Assembly: GCA_032209605.1 (NCBI GenBank)
Contig: JASFXZ010000027.1
Location: 9,939,372 to 10,003,371, forward strand
DNA length: 64,000 bases
Direction: 5' to 3'
Source of the DNA: Mactromeris polynyma
Taxonomy: Eukaryota; Mollusca; Bivalvia; Venerida; Mactridae
Both the position numbers and the translations under genes were made by a program. This document shows positions 1 to 12,430 of the stretch, one piece after another. Under the pieces are notes generated by a model. The model had not been told where the DNA came from. It searched no databases and was given only the letters and a program-made list of their open reading frames with translations. The first letter of the stretch is position 1. Every line of letters starts with the position of its first letter.

Positions 1-477
1 AGTGTAAGAAAATCCAATTTGGAATATTCCCGGGCGTCGAAATTAAACGTACGTATGACATTTTGGCAATCATTAGTATTCACCGTATTCTATATACGTA
101 CGAGTGGCATTCGACGAATTGAGATTCCAGTGACCACACATGTAAATACTGAAACATCTATATGGTTGTTAGAATATCAACAATACATGTACATTAACTT
201 GCTATAGCTATGAGTAAGCCTGACGTAAGTGAATCGAACTTCTCAAATTTCCACCTATCTTTCCTTCAATCTGCCAGATGTGACCACAGCGATTTATTTG
301 CATCTATTAATGTTAACATCCAGACTGTATAATACATATGATAGTCCCTGTGCGAATAAGAGGTATTTATGTTACAATAAATTAAGCATTAACGATTTGT
401 CTTCTTCCCGTGTTGCTATTCCGCACTCAGACTTTGCGTAGATTGTGAACTTCGCCATTCAACCTTGTCCAAAGGTT

Positions 478-548
478 AGATTGGAACCCACGACCTTTTA
501 ATCCAGAGTAAGGCGCTTTAACCTTGACCGCTACGTCTGTGCGACTGA
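478..548 (-). mobile_element. tRNA-like SINE head relic
   Basis: On the minus strand: GACGTAGCGGTCAAGGTTAA (box A-like), then GGTCGTGGGTTCCAATCT (box B-like) at tRNA spacing. It cannot fold cleanly into a cloverleaf with paired acceptor ends, so I call it a SINE-type head and not a tRNA gene. Confidence 0.5.
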
Positions 549-639
549 ATGTTGTCGTACTAAATATTGTTTGTCCGACTTGTTAAATTTCGTTTAATTT
601 GTAACACGTTAATGTATGGTGTGAAATCTAAGGCACATT

Positions 640-970
640 TTAGGCGCTTTAGCGTCTCATAACAATCATCGTCAACCGGACGGTCTACTCGAAATACCGC
701 CACATTCATCGTCTCAAGAAAATAGTACATGTAAAGTCCTCTGATTTTTTTATAGATTTGATCAGTATAATGGCTGATTTGTCAGGGATATGTCATTTGT
801 GTAATGGCGAGAGTCTTGATATAAACGGCCTTTCTGGATTATTTGAGTTATTTTTGGCGAATGAGTTTACCCGAATAGTCGCGTATTAATCTCAAATACG
901 ATACTATGGAAAACGTGCAGTTTTGTGTTGGAAGCGCCTCTCAGAACCTTCAGTCCTTTGATTATGAATT
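640..970 (+). repeat. Dispersed family F, uninterrupted copy
   Basis: Shared with 24.52-24.83 kb: AGGCGCTTTAGCGTCTC, ACCGGACGGTCTACTC, AGTCTTGATATAAACGGCCT, GTTTACCCGAATAGTCGCGT. AGGCGCTT near the left end is inverted as AAGCGCCT near the right end. An ATG frame at 906-1094 lies across its right end and is not a gene. Confidence 0.72.
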
Positions 971-1454
971 AAAGATACCTTACCGTATACAAGAACGCCA
1001 AATAGAATGCTTAAACGTCCATATACTGGAATATGGCTCAATAAGAAGTATATACGATATATTCGATTTCTGCAAGTATGTAGTATCAAAGTAGGTTGAT
1101 GCTTAAGTGTTAAAGTATATACAAATTACGGGTTTCTAACAATTCGATACACATCAATTAAAAACTGTGGTCATCGGGATCAATCTGAACAATAAACGGA
1201 TGTCACACAAGTGACCAATTTCCTGTATTTACAACAATTGCCCTACGTCCACTAAACTCGATCAGAAAATCAATATACATGTGCATCAAACACGACTGCC
1301 GGGACCTCTTTCATGATGATAATCTAATCGTATTTTTAAAGATTAGAACATTATCATTTTGACCCTAACATTTCTAGATAAAAATTTACAATTGAGATTG
1401 TTAAAACTGAACACTTCCAAAGAAATTTATTTTTGCGTGCATTTTAAAACTTAA

Positions 1455-1604
1455 AAACTGGATAGTGAAATCACGCTTGAAACTGGATAGTGAAACCACG
1501 CTTGAAACTGGATAGTGAAACCACGCTTGAAACTGGATAGTGAAACCACGCTTGAAACTGGATAGTGAAACCACGCTTGAAACTGGATAGTGAAACCACG
1601 CTTG
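1455..1604. repeat. 25-bp minisatellite, six units
   Basis: Unit AAACTGGATAGTGAAACCAC plus GCTTG, exactly six copies with one substitution in the first. Because 25 is not a multiple of three, the minus-strand frames crossing it cycle through reading frames and are not genes. Confidence 0.95.
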
Positions 1605-3589
1605 ATGTGTCGAAGCCTCCTGTATGCATTGGTACTTAAACACTTCTTTAAATTGCAAATCAAAGTATACTCATGCGTGGCAATCTGAATCTGTTCTCTT
1701 GTAGGAATATACCGGTAAACTTTGAATCATTGTTATTGTTGAAGATTGAACAGTATTTTTCAGTAAAAGAACTTAGAACAAAATATCGATTCCTTATAAA
1801 GTATCTGAAAGATTCCAGCAGAGTTGCCCGTTTTTACACTGAACCGACATAAAAGTATGGAATAAAATTGAAGAATTGGTCATTGTTAATCTGCCAGCTG
1901 CTTAAAGTGTGAAGTGTTAAATCATTAAATTTTAAACATTAAATTTCTACTCTTGAATGGTATAGAAAACTGAGGGCTTCGAATTGTATTTTTCACTTTC
2001 ATGTTTTCCCAATGAGACAAAAAGGTGTTTGTTACTGAATGCTTACCAATCGAAATGGAAATGAAATCCGGGAATCGTTTTTGTTTGCTTTCAATTTAAT
2101 AATTAATGACGTAAATAATTCAGAACGCATCGGTTAATAGGCACCAGAGTTATACATATTCAATAAAAGGTTATTAAGCTAATTAATATTCCCGGAAGAA
2201 AAATGAGTTAACGGATCTATTTGTGGAATAATTTAACACGCCCTCATGGATTTTGTATTCTACCGCATATCAATGAATGCAAGGTTCTCATAAACGGTGG
2301 CGCCAACCAATTAACTCAAACATAGTTTTCACATACTGACAACTACTTTAAATTACAAAGTGACACCCTGGAATTTAAAAGTAGAAATTGCAATTCCGAT
2401 TTGCCTACAATACATGATTTCCCTGATTATCACCCCAACCCGTGACGCTTTATTTCCATGCCAAGCAATCGTTATTTTAAAACAAGAACTATCTTGAAAA
2501 AAAGATGGTCGGCGCAATTTGAAGGTAAAGATTTGTTGTGCAACATAAAATAATGCCGAGATGTTACGATTGCTGGTCACTCCAGATCCAAAATGGATTT
2601 CGGTAAATTCACCGAAAATCAGTGGATTTCGGTAAGGTAACGTAGCCCTTATCGTAAGGTTAACCAATCCGCGTCAAGGTTACAAACGTTGTTCAGTTGA
2701 AGAGAAATTGCATTGGTGGTTAACGTAAGATGTGATTGGTTTACTCAACACTGGTTTGAAAATAGCAAAACCATGTTAGTACGGCTGCACCGAACAAATC
2801 CGCGAAAGGATGTTGCAAGCCTAGCGATATAGTCATTCATTTAGTCTAGATAGAAACATTCAGAAATTAAAAATAAGTTCATTCATCTTTGCCCTTATTT
2901 CAAGAAAAAAATGATGATAGTAATGATAAATTATATCTTTAGAATTGCCTTTGGGAATCGTTTTGTGAGAAAGTATGGTGACATGGTTGAACTTTACCTC
3001 ATCTTCGTAGCGAAAAGATGTCATGATAATGGGAGATTTTTTTTAATCAGTGGTGAGTGTTGAAGTATTTTACCGCCACCAAGCAGAGGATGGTAGTTCA
3101 CAAATGTAAAAAAACTAGGAATTTCATCGAATGACAATTTTAGTATTCGAATATTCGGTCAACTTTCCGAGCGAATATACGAATATTCGTACATTCTACT
3201 TTTATCCATTAAAAACGGCATCAATTATTTGTTTATCATCACCATACATACGTGGTTTGTAGTTTGTGCTTGATTTCGGGAAAAAAATGTTTTTATTTGA
3301 AATGCACATAAGCCCTGTAAAGGCACAGGTGATTGCTTACATGTGTTCACGATAGCATAGTTAATAAAAGTATCGTGATAGAAAAGCAAATACAGTGGAA
3401 CCCGCGGGCGTTGCGACATAACTTGAAAGACGCACATTGAGACTGTTGCTGAGAGGTTGTTGTTATGGAGAGGTACATTGAAAGTGAATTCTCACTTCAG
3501 GCAAAATAACAATGTTGTAGAAGAGATGCTGTTGGTCAAGATAGGTACATTGATAAGAAAATATTCAATTCAGAATTTTTTTAAATATT
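1605..3589. other. No gene recognised
   Basis: Contains family A copy 1 (2480-2830). The minus-strand frame at 2353-2667 lies over that repeat. Around 3155-3195 a short ATATTCG-rich motif is repeated (GAATATTCG), otherwise nothing. Confidence 0.6.
2480..2830 (+). repeat. Dispersed family A, copy 1
   Basis: About 300 bp shared with 8.6 kb, 19.05 kb and 43.3 kb. Diagnostic pieces: AAGATGGTCGGCGCAATTTG, GCCGAGATGTTACGATTGCT, GGTCACTCCAGAT and GATTTCGGTAAATTCACCGA. No coding frame is conserved, so it looks like a non-autonomous element. Confidence 0.75.
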
Positions 3590-4322
3590 TACTTCAGACA
3601 AAATAGCAACTATTCACTTCAGACAAAAATAGCAAATATTCACTTCAGACAAATTAGCAACTATTCACTTCAGACAAAAATAGCAAATATTCACTTCAGA
3701 CAAATTAGCAACTATTCACTTCAGACAAAAATAGCAAATATTCACTTCAGACAAATTAGCAACTATTCACTTCAGACAAATTAGCAACTATTCACTTCAG
3801 ACAAAAATAGCAAATATTCACTTCAGACCAATTAACAACTATTCACTTCAGACAAAAATAGCAAATATTCACTTCAGACAAATTAGAAACTATTCACTTC
3901 AGACAAATTAGCAACTATTCACTTCAGACAAAAATAGCAAATATTCACTTCAGACAAAAATAGCAAATATTCACTTCAGACAAAAATAGCAAATATTCAC
4001 TTCAGACAAAAAAGCAACTATTGACGTCAGACAAAAATAGCAAATATTCACTTCAGACAAAAAAGCAACTATTGACGTCAGACACAAATAGCAAATATCC
4101 ACTTCAGACAAAAAATAGCAAACATTCACTACAAACAAAAAAGCAACTATTGACGTCAGACAAAAATAGCAAATATTCACTTCAGACAAAAAAGCAACTA
4201 TTGACGTCAGACACAAATAGCAAATATCCACTTCAGACAAAAAAGCAACTATTGACGTCAGACACAAATAGCAAACATTCACTTCAGACAAAAAATAGCA
4301 AATATTCACTTCATACAAAAAT
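3590..4322. repeat. About 25.5-bp minisatellite with a 51-bp dimer form
   Basis: Unit ATTCACTTCAGACAAAAATA plus GCAAAT alternating with a version reading ACAAATTAGCAACT. In the right third (after 4010) the dimer becomes regular at 51 bp, and TTCACTTCAG is replaced by TTGACGTCAG in one half of it. About 29 units. Frames through it on both strands are repeat artefacts. Confidence 0.95.
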
Positions 4323-7229
4323 TGATTGCAAGTCAGTGAGCTGAATATGTTAATTATGTATGTACTAGGAGAGTCAATTACATGTAGTAAGTACACCAAT
4401 TATATAATATGATGTTGCTGGTGATATTCTATACAATATTGAATACAAGTTTGATAATACATCGCACTTTGTAGATGTAATTGTATCGCTTGACCAGCGT
4501 CATTGTGTTGAAATTAGTCAAATTAGAACCCGAAGTACCGCAGGAGAAATAAACAACAATGTACATGCCATACTCACTGAAGGCATCGACCTGTTGTCAA
4601 TGTACTTACGAAACGGTTAAAGACCGAACTCTTGATTCATTAGATGTGTAATGCAATCTGTTATACAACGAAATAATACATGTCCCGCAAGAGTGCGTTG
4701 TTACGTAAGGAAAAAAGAAAACTGTCTGATTGGTATATGGGTAAACACTCTCGGCTCCTTGTGGTCATAAACATGATTTCCCCCGACGCATCGTTATTTC
4801 TGATTCAATCACGTCTCAATTTACACGTACAGAGATATAATAATTTATTGTAACAAGTATTAGTGGCTTACATCAGAGAGTTGCCTTTCGTAAGTAAAAT
4901 TCCCAGTTCCGGACAAGCAATTAATTAATTTGCTTTCAGTTAGCTTGGGTCACGTTTTCAGGACATGTAAATAACATTCATTAGTTAAGTATGGAAATAA
5001 CATTTATTAACTTCATGCTATGTAAGACTTGTACAGTTTACTGGAAATAAATAACTAAAACACCAACGAATTAAACAGAACATATCGTGTTCGTTCATGT
5101 TTATTCAATATCAGATTCGTGAGTTTTTATTATCTCGTTTTCTTTCTCTCTTTATGTCTTTCTTCCTATCTATCTTCGGGACTTCCTTTCTTTCTTTGAT
5201 TTTGTTTGTTTCATTTTATGTTATCATTTCTTTTTTCTATCTGTCTTTCTTTCTCTCTTGCTATCTTTGTTTGTGTCTTATATTTTTTGTATCCATAACA
5301 ATTATTGATTCATCTTTCAACAAACAATACAATCATAAAACGAATTAACATTAACATACTTTTTACAATAACCTCACATGACAGTCAAATAAATTATTTT
5401 TGTTAACGAAAACATATCCGAACCTAAAGAGTAAACAAGACTTCCCCAGCGAAATTTTGAATCTAGTTATTTTAAGCAGTATAGAATCGAGTTGGCATGA
5501 CAACATCGCCATAGCAAGGCTGGAATAAACAAATCTCTGTCGTGTACTTTCTACAATAATCTACAAACCTTTATTAAAAAATCCACTTGGAAATGTACTA
5601 TAAAAATACAAAAACAAATAGATAAATTGAATACATATGTATGACACACTGCGAATATGAAACAAAGGTCTTTGGATGTCGGAATTTAATACAAAAAGCG
5701 AGAAAAAAAACAAATAAACATTTAGTGGAGTCGAAAAATTCGCCCGCTAATAGGTAGGCAAATATACGAGCACAGTTCACAAAAGCTGTATTGGGGGAGT
5801 GACGGCACATATCTTTTCATTTTTATATAAAATGTATTATGGCATACTTATTTTCGGACAAAAAATATCAACATTTAACACATTTTTTTCGTGTTTTAAT
5901 CAGGAATGATGTCGTCTTTAGTTTAATAATATTTTATGGCAATTATTTTTGTACAAAGGGATTGGGCACAAGTTATCACGACATTATTGAAGCCCTCTCC
6001 CAGAACATTCACACACTCATGGCAACTGCAAGAAAATATGACACATACACAATGTGTCAGTTTGTTTCTGTCATAATGTGGTCGTCTGCTTTCAACACAG
6101 AATTGTTATCTCAAGTTTTCCCACCTTACGTGTCTTAAACAATTTACGTCATACTGTAGCAGACATCACGACCTGTTGTTATATCTGACGTGTTTTTGAT
6201 GCCATAATTATAGATAAAGGAGTGTTCATAATAAAAATCATTTTAAGAAGCCATTAACTATAACCGGAACCGGAAGTAGACAATTTGAAAATCATAACTA
6301 TGTAGTTTTTACGCACGAAAAAAAGACAGAAGAAATTGACTGTTCATTTAATATTTCATCAACAAGAATGTATGGCATTTGGATATGGTTATTTACATCC
6401 TTTTTACAATACTTTGACACATTGGAGACTCATTTCTTGTGGCGAATTTAAATGGAAATATAATACAATATGCCAATTTTTTCACATGACCTGAATCCGA
6501 AACAGAGAACTATGACGTTGGTACGCAATTTCCATTTATTCTAAAACAAAAACTTCAAAAATATATTATAAATAATGTTCTCTCTAACATGTGATGGATT
6601 TTTTTCGTTCAAAGAAACATTTCGGGATTAGGAGTAAGGAAGATGGACCAGAACATGTTGCACCAAATGACTTGTCAAGAATTTCATTTTCGCCATTGCA
6701 TTATTTCTATTTCTATTATTCTTTGTATAAACTAATTACAGCGGTATTTTGATAAGCGAGTTGATCCAATCATTTGTCATTTTGTCCTTGAGCGAAGTCA
6801 GTTCTATTCTAAAGGTGAAAGACCTTGTGGAAACTGAAATTCAAGTTTGTCTTTTGTTGCGATGAGAATGGTTAATGGTCAATCAACAGATTATTGGAAA
6901 ATGTTAATTTTCAATAATGACTACTATATCACGTGTCCTGACGATGCATATTGAAGTGATGATTTCATTAGACATGTTTCCAAATTGATACAAAATCCAT
7001 ACGGGCACAGTAGGTGTAATGGACTTGCATTTCCTATTTGCAGCAACCAAATTAAATTCGTCGGTTGTTCCGCTTTGTGTGTGGTAAAACGACTCGCTAT
7101 TTGTGCAATAATTTGCTGTTTTAGAGAATCATATTTAATGGTTAGCTTGTCAGTATAATGGATTTGCGGAAGCGCAGCTCTTTTGAATAATTACGTCTGG
7201 GTAATACCGGCTTCTAGATCTGGGCCCGG
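4323..7229. other. No gene recognised
   Basis: AT-rich. Holds the pyrimidine tract at 5.1-5.3 kb and an ATG frame of 99 codons at 5839-6138 whose product I do not recognise and whose composition does not look coding. Confidence 0.55.
5110..5290. repeat. Pyrimidine-rich low-complexity tract
   Basis: CTTTCTTT, TCTTTCTCTC and similar runs on the + strand. The 83-codon frame across it is F/L/S-rich and results from base composition. Confidence 0.75.
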
Positions 7230-7459
7230 AACAATGCTCAGCACTCACCTAACTGCACTCAACACTCAGATTTTGAAATTAGTCTGTTAAGTCTGATTGG
7301 AGTTGAGAGACAAATACGGATTACACTGCTTACTGAGTGCTGAGTATTCTTTTTGATGCACTTTCTTTGAGATTTCAGTGTGAATCGTAGTTTGAGTGTT
7401 AGTTATTAGTGCTAAGTTTGAGTGTTAGTTATTAGTGCTAAGCGCCGAGTATAAACTTT
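7230..7459 (+). repeat. Repeat rich in ACTCAG/CTGAGT motifs, with a 26-bp duplication
   Basis: Many short CACTCA, CTGAGTG and GAGTGT motifs on both strands. A 26-bp unit starting GTTTGAGTGTTAGTTATTAG is duplicated exactly at about 7390-7441. The sequence after the neighbouring MITE (7740-7830, ACACTCAGTACTCAGACACA) is roughly the inverse of 7330-7360, so the MITE may sit inside a larger inverted-repeat element. Similar motifs recur at 29630-29890. Confidence 0.4.
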
Positions 7460-7685
7460 GAGCGCTGCTATGGGATTAACAACCTCTTATGTAAGTGACG
7501 TCATTTCAAGAAAACGCAACATGTAATGTCACTATTTGCAAGCAGGAAACAATATTTACTACATATGGTTACTTCGTTTTCATATAGCTATTTTGGGCAA
7601 ATATTGCTTAATGTCATTACATGGTTACGTCATATGTGACGTCTTTTGGAAACTACGTCACTTAAAGAAGAGGTTGGCGATGCTC
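7460..7685 (+). mobile_element. MITE (family M1), second copy
   Basis: Same core as the copy at 59.8 kb (TGTCACTATTTGCAAGCAGG, CATATGGTTACTTCGTTTT) and the same TIR motif (AACCTCTT...GTGACGTCATTTC, with its inverse at the right). The right terminus is shortened and more diverged, and no clean target duplication remains. Confidence 0.8.
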
Positions 7686-8614
7686 ATATATTATAATCAA
7701 CTAGTTCCCTCAGATTCAGACTCAATGTCAAAGGATATGGACACAAACAATACGCGACACTCAATAAGCATTGTTACCTTTACCAGACACTCAGTACTCA
7801 GACACAGCAGTGTGACGTTTGATATCTGAGTGCAGTTTTACATTCATAATATTAGTATATCTTGTGGTATCTAATGAAACCAAGATATTTATTACGAAGG
7901 TACAATGATAATCAAATAGACGGCTTACCAATGAGTAATATTACGAAGTCACTTGAGAAAAAGTATTCTCTCGTGTTCATTCACGAACAGCTGTTAATCT
8001 TAAACTTACTTGCATTTGTTTTTCGATAAAATAATGAAAACACAGCAGGCCAATCATTATGAAATCAAGCCTCCCATAGGGACATGAATTCATATAGCAT
8101 GCACATTTCTTTGATATCGCCTCTGAATCTTCTGCGAAAATACGCACCAAACGGTTTCCTATTATGATGTAGAACTGTCATTATTAACCATATGGGTAAT
8201 CAAATAAATACGTAGGCAACTTACTGTTATATTGTTTTGATTCCCAGTCCACCATTTACGCTGTCTGCATGCAACCGACATACGTTAGGCATAATTGCAT
8301 TTACTAGTAAAGCGGCTGGTAGCACGCCCAAATAAATTGTGGTTTTATTAGCCACAAACATGTTACTGTCATAATGCGTACTATCCTATTGAATACAAGG
8401 AAATATCTTCACCAGACTGGGTCAGTGAAGTCAAACGATTTCTTCAACCGTCTAGAAGGTCACGGATTGTATCCCCGGCACATGCGTATACGGCATTCAT
8501 GGCATGCTAAGTTTGAACACAGTATTATAAATCGTAATACAATTATTTCATACAGCGATTTCATATGGACGGATTAGTTTGGCTTTGTCAGGTTTTTCAA
8601 CGTATGTAAAACAA

Positions 8615-8925
8615 TAAGACAACAATTACAAGAAATATCTTGAAAAATATGGTCGGTGCAATTGGAAGTTTAAGATTTGTTGTGCAGCATAAACAATGCC
8701 GAGATGTTGCGATTGCTGGTCACTCCAGATTCGAAATGGATTTCGGTAAATTCACCGAAATTCAGTGGATGTCGGTAAGGTAACGTAAATCCGCATCAAG
8801 GCTACAAACGTTGTTCGGTTGAAAAGAAGTTGGTTTAGTAGTTAACGTAAGATTTTATTGGTTTACACAACACTGATTTGCAAATAGCAAAGTCATGCTA
8901 GTACCGCTGAGCTGACAAATAGTAT
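8615..8925 (+). repeat. Dispersed family A, copy 2
   Basis: Matches copy 1 over nearly its whole length with scattered substitutions; a short segment after GGTAAGGTAACGTA is missing here relative to copy 1. Confidence 0.75.
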
Positions 8926-10224
8926 AAGTCTAGCGTGGTAATACCAGGACGTGGCATCGTCCCTTGAGCGTATTGTGATGCAATATTTGATATATTTTAT
9001 CCAGTAATTTTGCACAGCCAATTGTTATTTCAAATTTGACTTTTTTACTTAAATTGCTCACTAGATCTTATCAATGGTTGGAATCCGATATGAATTTTAA
9101 CTTCTTACTTATTTTCACAATTACATTTTATCTTTAATAAGGCTGTTTTACACTTACTAAATGTTCATGCACTTATAGAACAATAAAACGACACTTTTGC
9201 TGATACGTGCTTTGTAATTATCTTCATCGCTCGAGTATCTAGAATTGATAGATATTATACCAAATTTGTTTCTTTTTAGTCTAACCAGTACGTGGATCTT
9301 ATAAAACGCATACATAATTGTACTAAAATCTGCTTATAAAGATTAATATCAAAATGAACAAACGTTGGGTGACAAATTTGAAAAAAATATTTCAATATGG
9401 TCCCCATGATCATCATACACGCACCATACCAACTTATTCTATAACTGACGTTGAAATGAGACTACTTTAAACTTGGTCGTCACTCTCAGACAATTACGTT
9501 ATTATTTAAATAATATTGAGGGTTATCACAGACTTGCTGCTAGGGATGCGAAGAATTAAAGTGAATTGACGTGATTAAACGAATACTTGAAGAAAGTATA
9601 GGTGAAATGCGGATACAGATGCTTAGAGTTACAACAGATCAAGTTTAAATGTAATGCCAGAGTGGCAATATTGATGATACAACAAACTCAATGCAACAAT
9701 ACTGACAGTTATACCTCACAGACGAGATCTTTTGATGATTGTATTATGTCTTGTTGAATAGGCTTGTTAAAATGACTTTTCGTTCTTCAATTACGTGAGA
9801 CGTCAGACAGAAGTATCTCGAATTTTGCCGCAAAAAACGTGATTTCGAATGAGAATTTTTCTCTAGAAAAGAGATTGTGAGCACGAGGTCATGTTCCGTT
9901 AATGGAATTCTCTGTGTGAAAAGTCTAAACAAATTCATCATCAGTGCAAATAGTTCCGGCATAAAATAGTTCCAACATACAACCAAGGACTCTCGTTACT
10001 TCATCAGGTACATTCAATCACATGAATGTACGTGATGATCACGTTGTCTAAAGTCATTCACCAATGCTGGTATAACAATGTTCACCATTATTTTCGACAA
10101 ATTAACCAAATTATTGGTATATTCTGAAAATAAGTACATGTAAATTCAAGTCGCCGTGATAAAACACGCAATGCCACTTATGCATCCGAATAAAAGAAAG
10201 ATTTTAAATACATAATTATATTTA

Positions 10225-10350
10225 TTACAGACAGAGTTGGTACTTAAGTACCGCTAAACCCACAGTAACACAGAGAGGGTAAGTTGTTACAGGGGACGCC
10301 ACATACATAAGACAATGCCTCCACACAGACCCCGGGTAATCACAATCAAA
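10225..10350 (+). repeat. Dispersed family C, shorter copy
   Basis: GACGCCACATACATAAGACA and CCTCCACACAGACCCCGGGT match family C. A further scrap (AAGCGCCACATACAATGAAC) lies near 11128-11150, and a degraded inverted copy at about 58215-58310 (GATCTGTGTGGTTAGGCACT) underlies the minus-strand frame there. Confidence 0.65.
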
Positions 10351-11949
10351 CTTGAACATAAATTGTCCACATTATGAAATTGTTGAAATTATAAAATAAA
10401 TATTTATTATAAACTCTTCTTATTGTCTTCTATATACAACCCCGAATTATTTTATTTGTATGATAGCATTTGTTTATTTGACATATAACCCATAACTTGG
10501 TGATAAAGATCTGCACAAAGTTTCATAGATATAGTTCATACTGTATTAAAACTTTTTACTTTTTATGTTTTACTAAAATTATTCAATTTTATTGTCAAAA
10601 GTATACATAAATTTAAACAAAGAAACATCAGTTTTCTTATAGAAAAGAAATGAAATTCTCACATAATACAAGAAAGAGTTATGGTTCTTGGTCTACCTAC
10701 TCACTTGATTACTATACACAAGTTTAACAACATCCGGCTTAGTACATAAAGGGCCATCATTTTTATTCCGGAAAATCTGGAGGCATAAAAGTAGTAAATT
10801 TGAAAAAATGCCTTGAATCAACATGTTCAGTAATACCGATCCCATGTCAGCTGCCACTGACCGTAATCTGTAATTAATCAAAGTGATTATATTTCCTTTT
10901 ATGGAAATATTGAACCAAAAGAAGATTTAAAGAATGACAACTTTAGTAATCATAGTAACATGATGACGCCGTCTATACTTTTCTGTCTGCGTTAATTGAT
11001 TGTATCTCTTGCATGCAAGGATTGTTTTATTAACGGTGAACTGTGTGTGAACTTGGTCAAATTGAGAAACACGAACAGTGATAAAATAAACTATTTCTGT
11101 TAAATCGAACAAAAGCAGATTGTCAGGAAGCGCCACATACAATGAACGAGACCTTCCCAATGTGATTGTAATACCAATTGCCCATCAAACATCGAACTCA
11201 CCAAATGATAGACGAAAAGAACACGACTATTATAAAACGAGATATCCGAGTAGCGCTCAATACATTCTTTTCAAAGACACTTGTCCCGGACTAATGGAAA
11301 TGCAAAATTTGACTTGAAGTTAGTTGTCCCAGAATATCGGTCTATTTAGTAACAAATAAACATACATTATGATAGCTCCACAATAAATAATTAATAATCT
11401 CATGTATGTGTTTGTGGGATTCTAAGGTTTGACTTACAACTGAAGTATCGGTAGCCCGATTTAGCATAAGACTAGTCCGAGACGTCGGGCTAGTATATTT
11501 CTAGAGCCCTGTCCAAAGGGTATCCACCTTGGAACAGAAATGTGTCCAAGAACTGTATCTCACAATGCATTCCACACACATGTGATCTTCTTAAATCAAC
11601 ATTTCCTAGTGCTTTGGGTTGGTCGTACGTTCTGTAAATGACGTTTCCGCTCGACTTCTTTCTATTATTTTCGACTTGTTATGACACAGATTGTGTATTT
11701 GACATTTGCAATATTACCCACATACTTATCAATAGCATTTATGAATTTATTTTCACAATATAAACGGTAATAAATAATATCGCATAGAATTGTCATTTCA
11801 TCCACAATACTGTTTAAATGTACATAGTCTTGATGTTTGGCAAACCCATATGGCCAAGTCATAAATATGAGAAGATCGGTGGTAATTGCCTTCAAACAGA
11901 TGTACAACAATGCACTTTTAATACAAAACCACATGTGAGTCTGATACAA

Positions 11950-12430
11950 CGCAGTTTAATCGCTCAAGATTAAACTATTTATTCCATCCAGAAACGATCT
12001 AAATTAATACTACGCGACGATTGGGTATTATCCAGCGAGCTATATTTAGCACGCTATGTGAGAGGCTACACAGCTTGGACTCATCCTAGTAGCAGATCCG
12101 TTGTCTAGTGGTAACGCGCTGGACTAGTAATCCAGGGGTCGCAGGTTCAACCCCCCGCTTCACCACTAACAGTCTTTCGGATAGAGACAAAAACCGAGGT
12201 CACGTGTATGATGCTTTACATCGAGCACGTAAAAGAACCAGGAGTGTTTCTGGAACCGAGGCATCTCCTGTATCATGCACTATCCTCCAAAAATCTAAAA
12301 TGACTAACATTCTACCGGGTGGCGACGATAAATAAACGCAAATACAAGGAATCATCCTTTCTTTGAACAGCAAGCCCCAATGTTACACGTCATCGTAATC
12401 GTTATAATTGTAATTTAACGGGGAAAACAT
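11950..12430 (+). repeat. Dispersed family E, copy split by SINE S1
   Basis: Left part: GCAGTTTAATCGCTCAAGAT, CTACGCGACGATTGGG, GAGAGGCTACACAGC. Right part after the SINE: AGCAAGCCCCAATGTTACAC. The copy at 25.87 kb reads across the insertion point without a gap. Confidence 0.75.
12088..12351 (+). mobile_element. tRNA-derived SINE (family S1), complete, with 7-bp TSD
   Basis: The head is tRNA-like: GATCCGTTGTCTAGTGGTAA gives box A and GCAGGTTCAACCCC gives box B. A conserved body follows (GAGGTCACGTG, then GCACGTAAAAGAACCAGG), ending near GGCGACGATAAATAAACGCA. Direct repeats TCATCCT flank it at 12081-12087 and 12352-12358. The GAGGTC...ACGTAAAAGAACC core resembles the Meta domain of metazoan SINEs (MetaSINEs), by memory. 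It would have used RNA polymerase III for transcription and a partner LINE for mobility. It interrupts a copy of dispersed family E. Confidence 0.88.

Larger units (their letters stand above)
1..1454. other. No gene recognised; repeats only
   Basis: Apart from the tRNA-like relic (478-548) and the family F copy (640-970), I see only AT-rich sequence and short chance frames. Confidence 0.6.
7841..11949. other. No gene recognised; family A and C copies
   Basis: Besides family A (8615-8925) and family C (10225-10350, with a scrap near 11.13 kb), a possible hairpin at about 11460-11495 (GCCCGA...TCGGGC) is the only structure noted. Confidence 0.55.

Noticed and set aside
12094..12170. A functional tRNA gene
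   Set aside because: Box A and box B are present, but the acceptor stem does not close, and the same head plus body recurs at 37.1 kb with target duplications, so it is a SINE head.
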